This document shows, in pieces, positions 55,403-64,000 of a stretch of DNA of 64,000 bases. The notes under the pieces were generated by a model. It worked only from the letters and a program-made list of their open reading frames with translations, had not been told where the DNA came from and did no database searches. The position numbers were made by a program, and so were the translations under genes. Position 1 is the first letter of the stretch, and the number at the start of each line of letters is the position of its first letter. The DNA comes from Periconia sp. R9002 (lineage: Eukaryota > Ascomycota > Dothideomycetes > Pleosporales > Periconiaceae), in assembly GCA_023627715.1 (NCBI GenBank), contig JAMAHW010000038.1, positions 124,001 to 188,000 of the forward strand. The letters are read 5' to 3'.

Positions 55403-56677
55403 ATGATGGTAACACCAATAAATTATCCGCAAGCGAATCTCTATATCTCACTCTCAACGCCAGATAGTCACGTCTATCAGAGCGGCGATGTAATTCGCGG
55501 AGTCGTTCGAGTTCATCCTCGAACGAGGCCAATGCGTGTCACCATCGCCTTCAGAGGACGCATGAAATGCCGCACAACGCACGCATACAATTCCAACAAC
55601 TCTATTCGCAAGGCAAAAGCAGATTTCTTCTCGCACGCCCTCGAACTGTTTTCGACGGAGACTCCGAGCTACGACATTTTAGGCTTTGGAGTCAATCAAG
55701 ATGATAGGGTAGACATCCCGTTCGAATTCCAATTTCCAGAAAAGACAGAGCTGGATCCAGGATCCAAATGGGCGCGGCACAAAAGCGCACGGTTCCATTC
55801 AGAAGCAGGAGGCTTGCTCCCGCCGACCTACATGAAACACATGGGAGACGTCGTGGTGGAGTATTTCCTCGAAGCAAAACTCTTCAAGACTCCCCAATCT
55901 ACGCACGACTATAGAGTTCGATGCCCTTTACCGTTCCTTCCTGATCCCCCTCCAAACATCTGGGATTCCTTGTCGCTCGTCCAAACAAATAGATCGACAA
56001 CGCGGATACAGCGCGGCATATGGATACGAACGCACAAACTACATCCTGATTATAATCCTGACGAAGGACTACGAGATAGGGTCAAGCACCGATGGACGAA
56101 GAACAAGACTGCAACGCCCTTCGTCAACTTCAAAATTGACGTCTCCTATCCAGCGGTACTAGTCCCTGGCTTTCCTATGCTTCTGACGCTGTCTCTTGAG
56201 CACATTCAGCGTTCGAAGGATATCCTTGAACCGCCGCCTATATATCTTCGTCGCGTCCGCGTCAAATTACTGTCCACCACACACTTGCGCATCCCGCAAC
56301 TGTCGCCCATTCTTCCATACCAAACTAGCGACGCGTACGAAACGTGCAATGAAAAAAAAGACATACTAGACATTGACTTTAGTCATGGGGATGGTGAGCT
56401 TCTGTATGATGGATTGCAGTTACGTCAAAACATCCCGACGGGCATAATCCCTACGTTCCAAACCTATGGAATCGCGCTTGATCATGCGATTGAGATTCAA
56501 GTCTGGGGTGAATGTGCAAGCGAAAGATTTGAGAGATCTCTTGTGCTTCGTGGGAATGTATTAATAGCGTCGAGGCCTAGGAATCATGGGGTAGGGGACG
56601 GAGTAGGAGATGAGCCGCCACCTCCAGCTATGGATGATGATGACGATGCGCCACCGGCTTATGATGAGGTGAAGTAA
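55403..56677 (+). CDS. Alpha-arrestin-like adaptor with C-terminal PPxY motif (424 aa)
   Basis: An intronless gene; two adjacent ATGs (55403, 55406) are both possible starts. The N-terminal arrestin fold is visible as YSLSTPDSHVYQSGDVIRG-type strands (LYISLSTPDSHVYQSGDVIR) with VRVTIAFRGRMKCRT, DIPFEFQFPE and LLPPTYMKH. The arrestin-C-like part starts near VNFKIDVSYPAVLVPGFPM. The tail is acidic and proline-rich and ends DDDDAPPAYDEVK, where PPAY is a PPxY motif that binds WW domains of Nedd4/Rsp5 ubiquitin ligases. Fungal alpha-arrestins link plasma-membrane transporters and receptors to Rsp5 for endocytosis. The cargo here is unknown. The stop codon lies 10 to 12 bp before a strong foldback sequence. 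Confidence 0.88.
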   Translation: MMVTPINYPQANLYISLSTPDSHVYQSGDVIRGVVRVHPRTRPMRVTIAFRGRMKCRTTHAYNSNNSIRKAKADFFSHALELFSTETPSYDILGFGVNQDDRVDIPFEFQFPEKTELDPGSKWARHKSARFHSEAGGLLPPTYMKHMGDVVVEYFLEAKLFKTPQSTHDYRVRCPLPFLPDPPPNIWDSLSLVQTNRSTTRIQRGIWIRTHKLHPDYNPDEGLRDRVKHRWTKNKTATPFVNFKIDVSYPAVLVPGFPMLLTLSLEHIQRSKDILEPPPIYLRRVRVKLLSTTHLRIPQLSPILPYQTSDAYETCNEKKDILDIDFSHGDGELLYDGLQLRQNIPTGIIPTFQTYGIALDHAIEIQVWGECASERFERSLVLRGNVLIASRPRNHGVGDGVGDEPPPPAMDDDDDAPPAYDEVK

Positions 56678-56687
56678 CTATGTTGAT

Positions 56688-56813
56688 AAACTGACAGTTT
56701 TTGATTACTTTCTCAAGATCAAGATTGTTATCAAAAGTAGTTCAAATTGCGAAGAAGAAGACACTTGCAATAACTATCTTGATCCGAGAAAACAATCAAA
56801 AACTGTCAATTTT
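56688..56813. repeat. Foldback (inverted repeat) element in the arrestin gene 3' region
   Basis: Two arms of about 43 bp (56688-56731 and 56770-56813) are inverted copies; both contain TTGACAGTTTTTGATT or CTGACAGTTTTTGATT and GATCAAGAT when read inward. The loop is about 38 bp. It could be a MITE or a transcribed hairpin. The stop codon TAA of the arrestin gene is part of a short direct repeat (TAACTATGTTGAT, matched at 56771-56783). Confidence 0.85.
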
Positions 56814-56921
56814 GAGTGACTGGCAAATGGAATGTACCAATATCAAACCACAATTTCGAATACCCTACGACTTTGTCCAACAAGTTCCAGCGATTTTCCT
56901 GATCCTTTAAAAGAAAACTAT

Positions 56922-58116
56922 TCACTCGCTATCCTGAACATCGTCATTCTCGTCCAAAATCGCATATACGATCGCCATCGTCTCCTCCACATCCTCATCC
57001 TTATAGAATTTCAGCCCATAACACACCAAGAAGTTCTGCGCGTTCCCGTAATGCTTCTTAATCCACTCCAGGTGTCGTTCAGAAAAACTACAATCAAACT
57101 GATGCCCCTGAAGACCAGATACGTCGTTCACGGACTTTTCTGCTTCAGATGTTGCATCCACCATCAATCGTGCGTAGGATCCTTCTCCCTTCTTCACGAT
57201 GTTCCTCTTTATGAATGCTAAGACCATGCTGAAGAAGAAAATGATACTCAGATCGCCAGTGTTCTTTGAGATACGTTTTTTCTTCATCCGAATAAGGCGG
57301 GCACCTGTTCGCGCGTCCTGGTAGTACTCCGATCGTGAGTGGCGGAAGGTTAGCCAGACTGAAGTCGTCGTCGATATTAGATGGGTCTTCGTCTTCGACG
57401 GCCGGATCCTGAAGTGGCATATCATCATACCCGTCTTGCGGATGCGGACCCTCGAGACCATTAGACATCTCTTCGTTATTAGGTAGGGGAGGATCTCTGC
57501 GGGGGACACCTGTAGGATCGTTAGCCATCGCAGCTTTATCTAGGGCATCCGAGTTGATAAAGCTTAAGGTTGATGCTCTTAAGCTGATTGGAATAGGCTG
57601 TTCGCTCGTATCACCTGCACTCTTCTGCATTGCATGTGGAGAGCGGCCTCTGGGGAGTTGCGGATCGCTCGATTGCACGTCGCCGACGGAATGAGCCGAA
57701 TCATTGCAGTTTTCAATCGACATCATCTCTGCAGCCTCTGCGGTGGGCGTTTTCTCCTTCGGGATGTCGTTCTCAATCGACTCCATGTCTGCAGCCTCCG
57801 CGGTAGGCGTTTTCTCTCTCGGAATGTCGCTATAGAGCTGTGGCCTTTTATCTTGCCGTTCGCCGCCGGTCGGGCTCTCAGAGCGCTCTCGAGGTTGCTT
57901 CTTGTCCAGGCCGAACTCCATTCTCCAGTACCTAAATGCAGACTCTGGATATAGGCCGGTAGCAAATAGCGCAGCCGCGTAGGTTCCATTCATTGATGAT
58001 GATAATGCTCGCCTTCTTTCACTAAGCGGCCGTGCTGCTATCTTTGCCACATGCCAATCTGGCAGGGTGGGCCAGGGCCGAGTAGAGGGTTTGGCGTATG
58101 GATTGAATATCGACAT
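56922..58116 (-). CDS. Uncharacterised protein with duplicated C-terminal motif and a frame break
   Basis: The main frame runs from the ATG at 58116 (MSIFNPYAKPSTRPWP) to a stop at 57145. A second minus frame from about 57170 to 56922 continues the protein. The two ends carry related blocks, YLKEHWRSEYHFLLQHGL and WIKKHYGNAQNFLVCYGL, which indicates a duplicated domain and that both frames are real. The shift between them is one base. A 58-nt intron (57140-57197, donor GTGAAG) would restore frame but removes part of the first block; otherwise it is a frameshift. Residues about 95-140 hold a 20-residue tandem repeat containing EKTPTAEAA. The middle is Pro/Asp-rich and probably disordered. I do not recognise the family; the Trp/His pattern suggests a short helical, possibly Myb-like, motif, weakly. 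Confidence 0.55.
57722..57841 (-). repeat. 60-bp coding tandem repeat, two units
   Basis: Two adjacent units encode DIPREKTPTAEAADMESIEN and DIPKEKTPTAEAAEMMSIEN. The frame is preserved. Confidence 0.85.
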
Positions 58117-58829
58117 TGTACCCTAGGAGTGAACCAGTGGGAAATAAAAAAAGACAACCACAGCGAACCGCCGCGTTGCTATTTGGAAGGAATGATTATG
58201 AAGGCAGCCAGAGCCGTGGGAGAGAAGGGAAAGACAGTGAAAAGCAACACAACAGATGCTGGTTGCAACCTATCAGTTAGCTTGATGCTAATCCACATAT
58301 AATCCTCAACAGCAGAGGAGCTTCTATTCTGAAGAAGAGGAAAGGAGGAGGTCGAAGGTCCTCCAGCTCACGATCAATTACCTAATGTGGGGCGCTAGCG
58401 AGCAAGAGAAGGAAGGCACGCGGTCACGTGTTCAACACCACACTTGAACTCCAGCTACATACAGAGTCGTTTATCATCAAGACACCACGTGGCGTGACGT
58501 ATTAAGACATTCTTCACTCATTGTATCACCCCTGGTTGAATTAAGCTAACTTCGTAAACACGATTCCTACGATCGCAAACGACATGGTCAGCTATCCTCC
58601 TCACATATCATACACTATCAGGGCACTTTTTGTGTCTCACTCCCTCACTTTTCAAGAGGGCCACAACAGATTTTAGCCAGAGCCATGTAAACACCTCATG
58701 AAGCGATAAAAATCAAGGTCCCAATCAAAACATTCATTGGTCGTAAAAAACTTATATGTCCACCCAATCATCTAAGATTATGATATGCTAACCATCCCAC
58801 CACGAAAACTCCCCATCATAAAAGTGCAA
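58117..58829. other. Intergenic spacer with dispersed repeat copy F
   Basis: About 710 bp. It holds repeat copy F (58444-58560) and a 28-bp segment (58244-58271) that also occurs at 15434-15461. Nothing else was recognised. Confidence 0.55.
58444..58560 (-). repeat. Dispersed short repeat, copy F
   Basis: On the plus strand it starts TTGAACTCCAGCTACATACA, has GACACCACGTGGCGTGACGT in the centre and ends AAGCTAACTTCGTAAACACG. Its inner sequence matches copies C and G. Confidence 0.88.
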
Positions 58830-60852
58830 TCACTTCCTCAATCTAACCCGCTTTCCCGACGGCTCGACCGCTTCGCTTTCCACACTCTTCGGTGCTTCCA
58901 GTTCAGAGGGCGCCCAGTTCGGCTTCTCCTTCTCCTCCCGTTCCTCTCCGTCTGTCTTTTCTTTCGTGCTGGTTGCCGACTTTGCAGTTTTCACTTTCCA
59001 CGGCGCGGAGATGGATAATGAGAATACTTCTCTACTCGAATGTCGCGGTGAACGTCGTTTGGATCTAGAGGAATTCTTCTCTGTAGTGTCGCCGTTCTCG
59101 TTGTCCGATTCACTTACTTCCTCATCCTCGTCGACGTGGACGTGCTTGCTCAACGCCTTCAATGCGCGATCTTCGCGCTCTTGAGCCTTCTCATCGGACA
59201 GGGAGAAGAAGCTGGAGCGCTGGGGCGTCTTCTTCTTACCATCTTCTCCACTCGTGTTGTTCTGCTCTTCCTCCTCTTCGATGGCCTCGCTAAAGTCCCA
59301 CATCAACGCCAGCTCGCCCCGCGCCAGCGCCGTTAACCAAAGACTGCTCAGCACGCCAGGAACGAGGTACAGCAGCGCCGGCTGAGCGTGGCCCCATACG
59401 TGCATTACCCCCAGGGTACACAGCATCCCCGCCACGTAGCCGACCAGGCTCGCTTTGAAGTAGGTTTTAGGGAATGTAAAGGGTGCTTCTGCTTTTGCAG
59501 TTTCCTTATTTTCACTGGGAGATGTGGCTTTGAAGAGAGGACGACCAGTGATGATCGAGTGAGTCCAAAAATGGTCACTCCAACGACCGGCCAATGAGAA
59601 GTATTTGGGCTTCTCGATCACAGCCCCTTCGGACTCCGTGGTATTGTCATTGGATGATGGGTTTTGTTTGCGCTTTTGGCGCCGTAGGTAGAAGAGGAAT
59701 ATGTCGAAGCGAAGAGCGAGACCGATCATTATGCCGGGTAACACAACGTCACCCAAACCAAGCATGGCGTGGCCAGCTTTGGCAGTAGGATCATCCGGGG
59801 GAGGGGGCCGAGGAAAGACCAATTTTATCGGTACATCGAGAGACTTTGCAACCGTCACCATCATAGGCCTGAATACGGTGTTATTCTAGTAAGACAGAGC
59901 ACAGGAAATGGGGACCTTACGTGTAGAAAACGAAGTATATGTCGTAGAAGAACAAAGCGCCTAGGATTAAACTGCCAGTTGCAAATGTGGTCGGAGACAT
60001 GAGCTGGAGAGCACCGTAGGCGAAACCAAAACCCATCAGATTCGTCAGGTACCATGGCTTGTCGACGAAATTGAAATAAGCCACCACCATGATCGCAGTG
60101 ATAGCTCCAACCATTCCGTGTGGCCCAATCAAGAGTTTCCCCGAACCCATTTGGTGGACATACAACCGCACACTCCATTTCTTTCCAGGCATAGCTCGAT
60201 CATTCCATAGCAAATTCCTCAGCCAAGTGGTGAGCGGGATTTTCGCCAGAAACCCAGGCAAAGGGGATGATATCCGATCCCTTCCCTCTGTTATCCCCGA
60301 AACTGGCAGGGCTCCCCTCTCTTTCTGCGAGACATGGTACAGCGTACCACCCAGAGCGTATCGGTGGGGAAAGATCAGGGAGTGACCAATGTCCAATGTG
60401 TCCGTAATGAGCCTCGAGACTGAGAAGACTCCGAACAAAGCAAAGTACCAATTAAGCAGCTTGTTCAACAGCGCGGGGTCCTCTAACCATTTTATGAGAA
60501 AGTATAGCCCCGCGAGCGTCGCTCCAGCAAACAACGGCATCATGATGGCGTCTGTCGGTGCCAGGCCTTCCATTTTGTGCTCCTCGTCGCTTTCCTCCTC
60601 TTCAGTATCCGACTCACTTTCCGAACTGGTCTCATCTTCCAAACTGGACTTGTTGCTTCGTCGTGATCGCCGCTTCCTTCGACGTTCTTTCTTCTTGGGT
60701 TTCGCGGCCGAGGACGGGCGAGTGAGAGATGCGTGGGCGCCAGCGTATATGGGGAAGAGCGCAGAGAGGAGAAGATGTGTGTACGTGGGTATGAAAGGTC
60801 GCACTTCGGAGAACAGGTGCGCTGCGCGCTCCCGAAAGTCTGCGTCATCCAT
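58830..60852 (-). CDS. Signal peptide peptidase, intramembrane aspartyl protease (656 aa, 2 exons)
   Basis: Exons are 60852-59921 and 59868-58830 with a 52-nt GT-AG intron. The catalytic motifs of the SPP/presenilin-like A22B family are all present: YD (Y303 D304, FFYDIYFVF), GxGD (GLGD, D351) and PAL (P474-L476, HAQPALLYLVP). Several hydrophobic segments surround them, including MPLFAGATLAGLYFLI and MVGAITAIMVVAYF. After a luminal N-terminal helix there is a Lys/Arg- then Glu-rich loop (KKKERRRKRRSRRSNKSS). The C-terminal 170 residues are charged and probably cytosolic and disordered, longer than in animal SPP. The enzyme cleaves signal-peptide remnants and type II membrane proteins in the ER; in some fungi SPP homologues also process membrane-bound transcription factors in hypoxia adaptation. 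Confidence 0.95.
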
Positions 60853-61539
60853 GGTGGGGAAGGGGAGTGGTGTCTTATTATCGTGTGGAGTCGCGCATTG
60901 GGAAAGAAATGATTAGTCTAAAGGACTGAGAAGGAGATACAAAGACATGTGGTGGAGCATTATAAACGTGTTCAATTTGGTTTTGGTTGCGGGTTTGTAG
61001 AATGTTTGGTACACGCACAAACAGTGCAAACACTGACGCAACGGACGAAGCGAAGATGCCAAATCGGGCAAGTTTGGGTAAAGCTATTGTCCAGCTGCCG
61101 CAACATCCACCCAATCACCACTAAGGAGCATTTTTTGGCCTCAGGTGTGAATTCGACAGTGCCTCAACTTCAACAAGATGATTTTTTTTTCTTTACTTAG
61201 AGATTATACTCAGTCTTGGACGCTCCATGGATAGAATTCAGCTAATCCACAATAGTTCAAACCCGGAATCCTTTCTCTGTATACATATACGTATCAAGTC
61301 CATGAGAGACACGATCTTGATAGTTGAAATATCTCAATACATTAAGCTTTATAAACAGATGTTTGTGAAATTTCAGTATAGCTGGATCTGCTAATCATAC
61401 TTTGCAATAATAATTATGTTTTTGTAGTCGAAATTGATCTCAGTGCTGTAACAACTGACTATAAACCCCCCGGACGCTAGGCGTTGAAGCGTATCGTGGT
61501 TTTTTATATATAAAAGAGTAGGATACTTGCATGTACTCT
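60853..61539. other. Intergenic spacer, no feature seen
   Basis: About 690 bp between two minus-strand genes. It contains a run of T near 61183-61192 and no recognised repeat or RNA gene. Confidence 0.45.
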
Positions 61540-62881
61540 TCAACGGATTTTGTCCCTCCATGCGCACACCTCCTCAACAAATCGATCCGGCACCTCCCAC
61601 GCCGCGAAGTGACCGCCTTTATCCACTTCGTTCCAGTGCACGATATTCTCATAATACCGCTCACACCACTCCCTAGGACCATAACTCGTATCGCCAGGGA
61701 ACCAACTCACGCCGACCGGCATATCGATCGCGTACCCGGTCGTAACTTCTCTACATTCCCAATAGTAACGACCAGACGACGTCCCCGTGTTGGAAAGCCA
61801 GTAAAGCATGATCGTGTCGAGCATTTCATCTTTGCTAAAAACCGTCTCTACATCCCCATCATGGTGCGACCAATCTCTCAATTTTTCGTAGATCCAGGCC
61901 GCCTGTGCGACGGGGGAGTCTGCGAGTCCGTAGCCGAGGGTTTGTGGTCGGGTGGATTGTTGGAGGGAGTACCCACAGTGCGTCGTATCCCGAATATGTT
62001 GGAAATGCATTGCTAGGTCTTCGCCTTTTTTGTTTTGGATAGGGGTTTGGATCTCTTTCTACAGTTCAATGGTTAGCGGCCATACCTAGTCCCTCGATCA
62101 GGAGGTAGGATTTACCCTCGGCTCGAGGAAGATGGAGTTCATATGAACGCTCTTCAGTCCCTTTGGGGCTTGACGTCCCAAGCTGGCAACAAGGTGAGCC
62201 CCCCAATCACCGCCTTGAGCGACCTAGAACTCGCGGATACGAAGTCAGCTTAACTCAACCGGGGGTGATACAACGAGTAATGGATGTCTCGATACGCCAC
62301 GCCACGTGGTGTCTTGATATTACTTTGTACCTGGGAGAACATACCCATCCTGCATCCGCATACCCCAACCGATCCATCAACACGGCCCACGCGCGCGCAG
62401 TACGATGATAATCCCAACCTTCCTCCCTCGGCTTACTCGAAAACGCATAGCCCGGCAGAGCTGGGATAACCAGATGAAACGCGTCTTTAGGAGAGCGGCC
62501 GTTTTTTTCAGGAGCAACGAGCTTGTCTATCACATGTCTAAACTCCAGAATCGATCCGGGCCAGCCATGTGTGAGGACCATTGGAAGAGCGTCTTCATGC
62601 TTAGATCGAATGTGCAGAAAGTAGACCTCCACCCCGTCGATTGTGGTTACGAACTGTGGATAAGAGTTGAGCAGTGCTTCGCATCGCCGCCAATCGTATT
62701 TGGTTTGCCAGTACTCGCAGAGGTCTTGGATGGTTGCGAGAGGCACGCCTTGGGACCAGTCGCTCACTACTTCTTTGTCTGGCCAGCGGGTTAGGCGAAG
62801 ACGTGTTTGTAGGTCGTCGAGGTCGGATTGGGGGATTGAGACCTTGAATGGTTGGATGGAGGTGGATGCTGTCTCGCCCAT
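61540..62881 (-). CDS. Epoxide-hydrolase-like alpha/beta hydrolase 3 with EHN domain; intron 1 is a repeat element (387 aa, 3 exons)
   Basis: Exons are 62881-62345, 62223-62116 and 62058-61540, all phase 0. The EHN domain covers residues 8-110 (LTRWPDKEVVSDWSQGVPL, EYWQTKYDWRRCEALLN). The oxyanion motif is LTHGWPGSILEF. The nucleophile D185 in AQGGDWG is restored only when the 121-bp intron 62224-62344 is removed. The lid has DSPVAQAAWIYEKLRDW and MLYWLSNTGT, and the catalytic His is H365 (KGGHFAAWE). Intron 1 consists of repeat copy G plus about 16 flanking bases that supply GTATGT and CTAG. The protein is complete and should be an active epoxide-hydrolase-type enzyme. It is the most diverged of the three paralogues in the window. 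It lies 565 bp from LYS2. Confidence 0.9.
62231..62335 (+). repeat. Dispersed short repeat, copy G, inside an intron, with 5-bp flanking duplication
   Basis: The 105-bp element starts TCGCGGATACGAAGTC and ends CTTTGTACCTGGG, with the core CCACGCCACGTGG. It is flanked by AGAAC on both sides (62226-62230 and 62336-62340). The ends form an imperfect inverted repeat of about 13 bp. It lies antisense to the host gene. Confidence 0.88.
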
Positions 62882-63446
62882 TATGATAAACGAAATTCAT
62901 AATCAGCAACGCAAATAAACGTTCAAATAACCTCCGTTTATCAAAGAGATGCCATCTTTATCCATATCAATCCTGCTGATTAATTATGAGGGGGTTCAAG
63001 TGAATGGTATGCTGCTGACAAATGACCCTGTTGGTCAGTCAGCGGGGTGGACAATCATGTATCAATTCGGACAATGCGTGCCAACACTACTAAGGAGCTA
63101 GAATACGAATTGGAAAAGTGATATCAACAGTGACGTTCATGGCAGAACGGTCTACATCCTGTTTGTGGAAGCGCTTACGAAAAGTAGGTGCACATTCTGA
63201 ACTTCTTCGCCTATTACGCAGGGCTTCCAACACACTCAAACTCTCATTGACACCAGCTACGAATGCGCTGCATGAAGACGCCTCGGGATGAACAGATAAC
63301 ATAATATGAAATGCGATACGAAAATCTAGCTAGCATGGTTACATCCTCCCAGTATGATAAGCATCCAACAAACTTTTCCACACCCTTTTATCTATCCCAA
63401 AACACTCTTTTTGCCTCTTCCCATTCTCAAGACATCCCTTCCCGTT
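62882..63446. other. Intergenic spacer, no feature seen
   Basis: About 565 bp between two minus-strand genes. It includes the 3' region of LYS2 and the promoter of epoxide-hydrolase gene 3. No repeat was recognised. Confidence 0.45.
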
Positions 63447-64000
63447 CTAAACACCCCTCCTTCCACCAACCTTCTTCATGCCTTCTCTCATATCGTCCGT
63501 CAACCCTGACCTGGGCAGCTCAACGGTCCCTTTTCCATCGGGTCGAGGCATAAATCCTAGCTCAATCAGATAACTCACATACACACCGACGGTCTCCTCT
63601 GTGACAGCCCCGCCCTTGCTCCAATCCTGGTTCGTCCACTTCTCATCACGCTTGAGCGCCTCGGTAGCGTTGCGATCGTCGAGTTCGGGGGCCTTGGTAT
63701 CGGTGGGCAGATCTCCTGTCACGAAGTGGTACAGAGGAAGAAGCGCGTGCTCTTCGGTAGCAGAGCCATCCGCAACATAGGATTCCATAGATTTGGACCA
63801 CGTGCGATAGTCGACTTGTGGAACGGTGTACCCGTACTTTTCGAGAGCGCCGACGAACTCGTTGGTGGTGATGCGCGGGTGCGAAGTGACTTGCGCGACG
63901 CCTAGAGGGGAGACGGGCGGGGAGAGGGTGGATGCCACGACGACGCGGGCAACATGATTTACGGGGACCATGTTGATGGTGTTGGTAATGTCGGGGCGTG
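63447..64000 (-). CDS. LYS2: L-2-aminoadipate reductase, C-terminal part (5' end outside window)
   Basis: The frame is open from the right edge to a stop at 63447, about 184 residues. The segments NMVPVNHVARVVVAS, LGVAQVTSHPRITTNEF, LEKYGYTVPQVDYRTW, PLYHFVTGDLPTDTKAPELD and the end EGMKKVGGRRGV follow the known C-terminus of the fungal Lys2 thioester-reductase domain closely. Lys2 is a large adenylation-thiolation-reductase protein that reduces alpha-aminoadipate to its semialdehyde in lysine biosynthesis, after phosphopantetheinylation by Lys5. The NADPH-binding and catalytic Tyr/Lys regions of the reductase domain lie further right. A related reductase-ended NRPS-like protein is the alternative, but the match to Lys2 is specific. 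Confidence 0.9.
   Translation of the reverse strand, partial: RPDITNTINMVPVNHVARVVVASTLSPPVSPLGVAQVTSHPRITTNEFVGALEKYGYTVPQVDYRTWSKSMESYVADGSATEEHALLPLYHFVTGDLPTDTKAPELDDRNATEALKRDEKWTNQDWSKGGAVTEETVGVYVSYLIELGFMPRPDGKGTVELPRSGLTDDMREGMKKVGGRRGV

Overview
The window is nuclear DNA of a filamentous ascomycete (Pezizomycotina). Genes are densely packed on both strands and interrupted by GT-AG introns of about 50 to 130 nt. The families are typical of these fungi: Zn2Cys6 regulators, a SUN/GH132 wall protein, a LYS2 aminoadipate reductase and a CBM1-bearing GH27 enzyme. An AT-saturated block of transposons carries many stops, as expected after repeat-induced point mutation (RIP). The GH27 alpha-galactosidase and a CE1 acetyl xylan esterase-like protein suggest growth on plant material. 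A leotiomycete or dothideomycete is possible, but the genus cannot be read from the sequence.

Layout. 1-8.9 kb: CYP52-like P450 (partial), two small RING-H2 proteins, an EthD-type protein and a multi-exon 2OG-Fe(II) oxygenase. 9-20 kb: MDR oxidoreductase, secreted GH27-CBM1 alpha-galactosidase, S33-type hydrolase, a repeat-rich spacer and a 902-residue Msp1-like AAA+ ATPase. 21.4-29 kb: a compact candidate catabolic cluster made of a 2OG oxygenase and a Zn2Cys6 regulator on a shared promoter, an amidohydrolase ending 24 bp from the regulator, and a divergent NCS2/NAT nucleobase permease. 29-40 kb: two epoxide-hydrolase-like genes, a short Zn2Cys6 protein, CE1 esterase, a SAP-like nuclear protein, PEBP and SDR. 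40.9-50.7 kb: a Fot1/pogo DNA transposon (TA target duplication) with a Ty3/gypsy chromovirus nested in it (440-bp LTRs, ATACC target duplication). 50.8-64 kb: variant kinase, SUN/GH132 protein, alpha-arrestin-like protein, a protein with a frame break, a signal peptide peptidase, a third epoxide-hydrolase-like gene and the 3' end of LYS2.

Main points of interest. (1) The 21.4-29 kb cluster looks like an N-heterocycle import and degradation module. Its permease keeps the NAT fold motifs but has lost three of the purine-contacting side chains known from UapA, and TCGGCCGA palindromes occur in both divergent promoters. (2) A 105-120 bp dispersed repeat with a CCACGTGG-type core and imperfect terminal inverted repeats occurs at least seven times. 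One copy makes up nearly the whole of an intron in the third epoxide-hydrolase gene, and two inverted copies bracket the second. (3) Three ACGCGT boxes at exactly 21-bp intervals precede a nuclear-protein gene.

Exon boundaries were inferred by eye from splice consensus, reading frame and family alignment. No database search was run.
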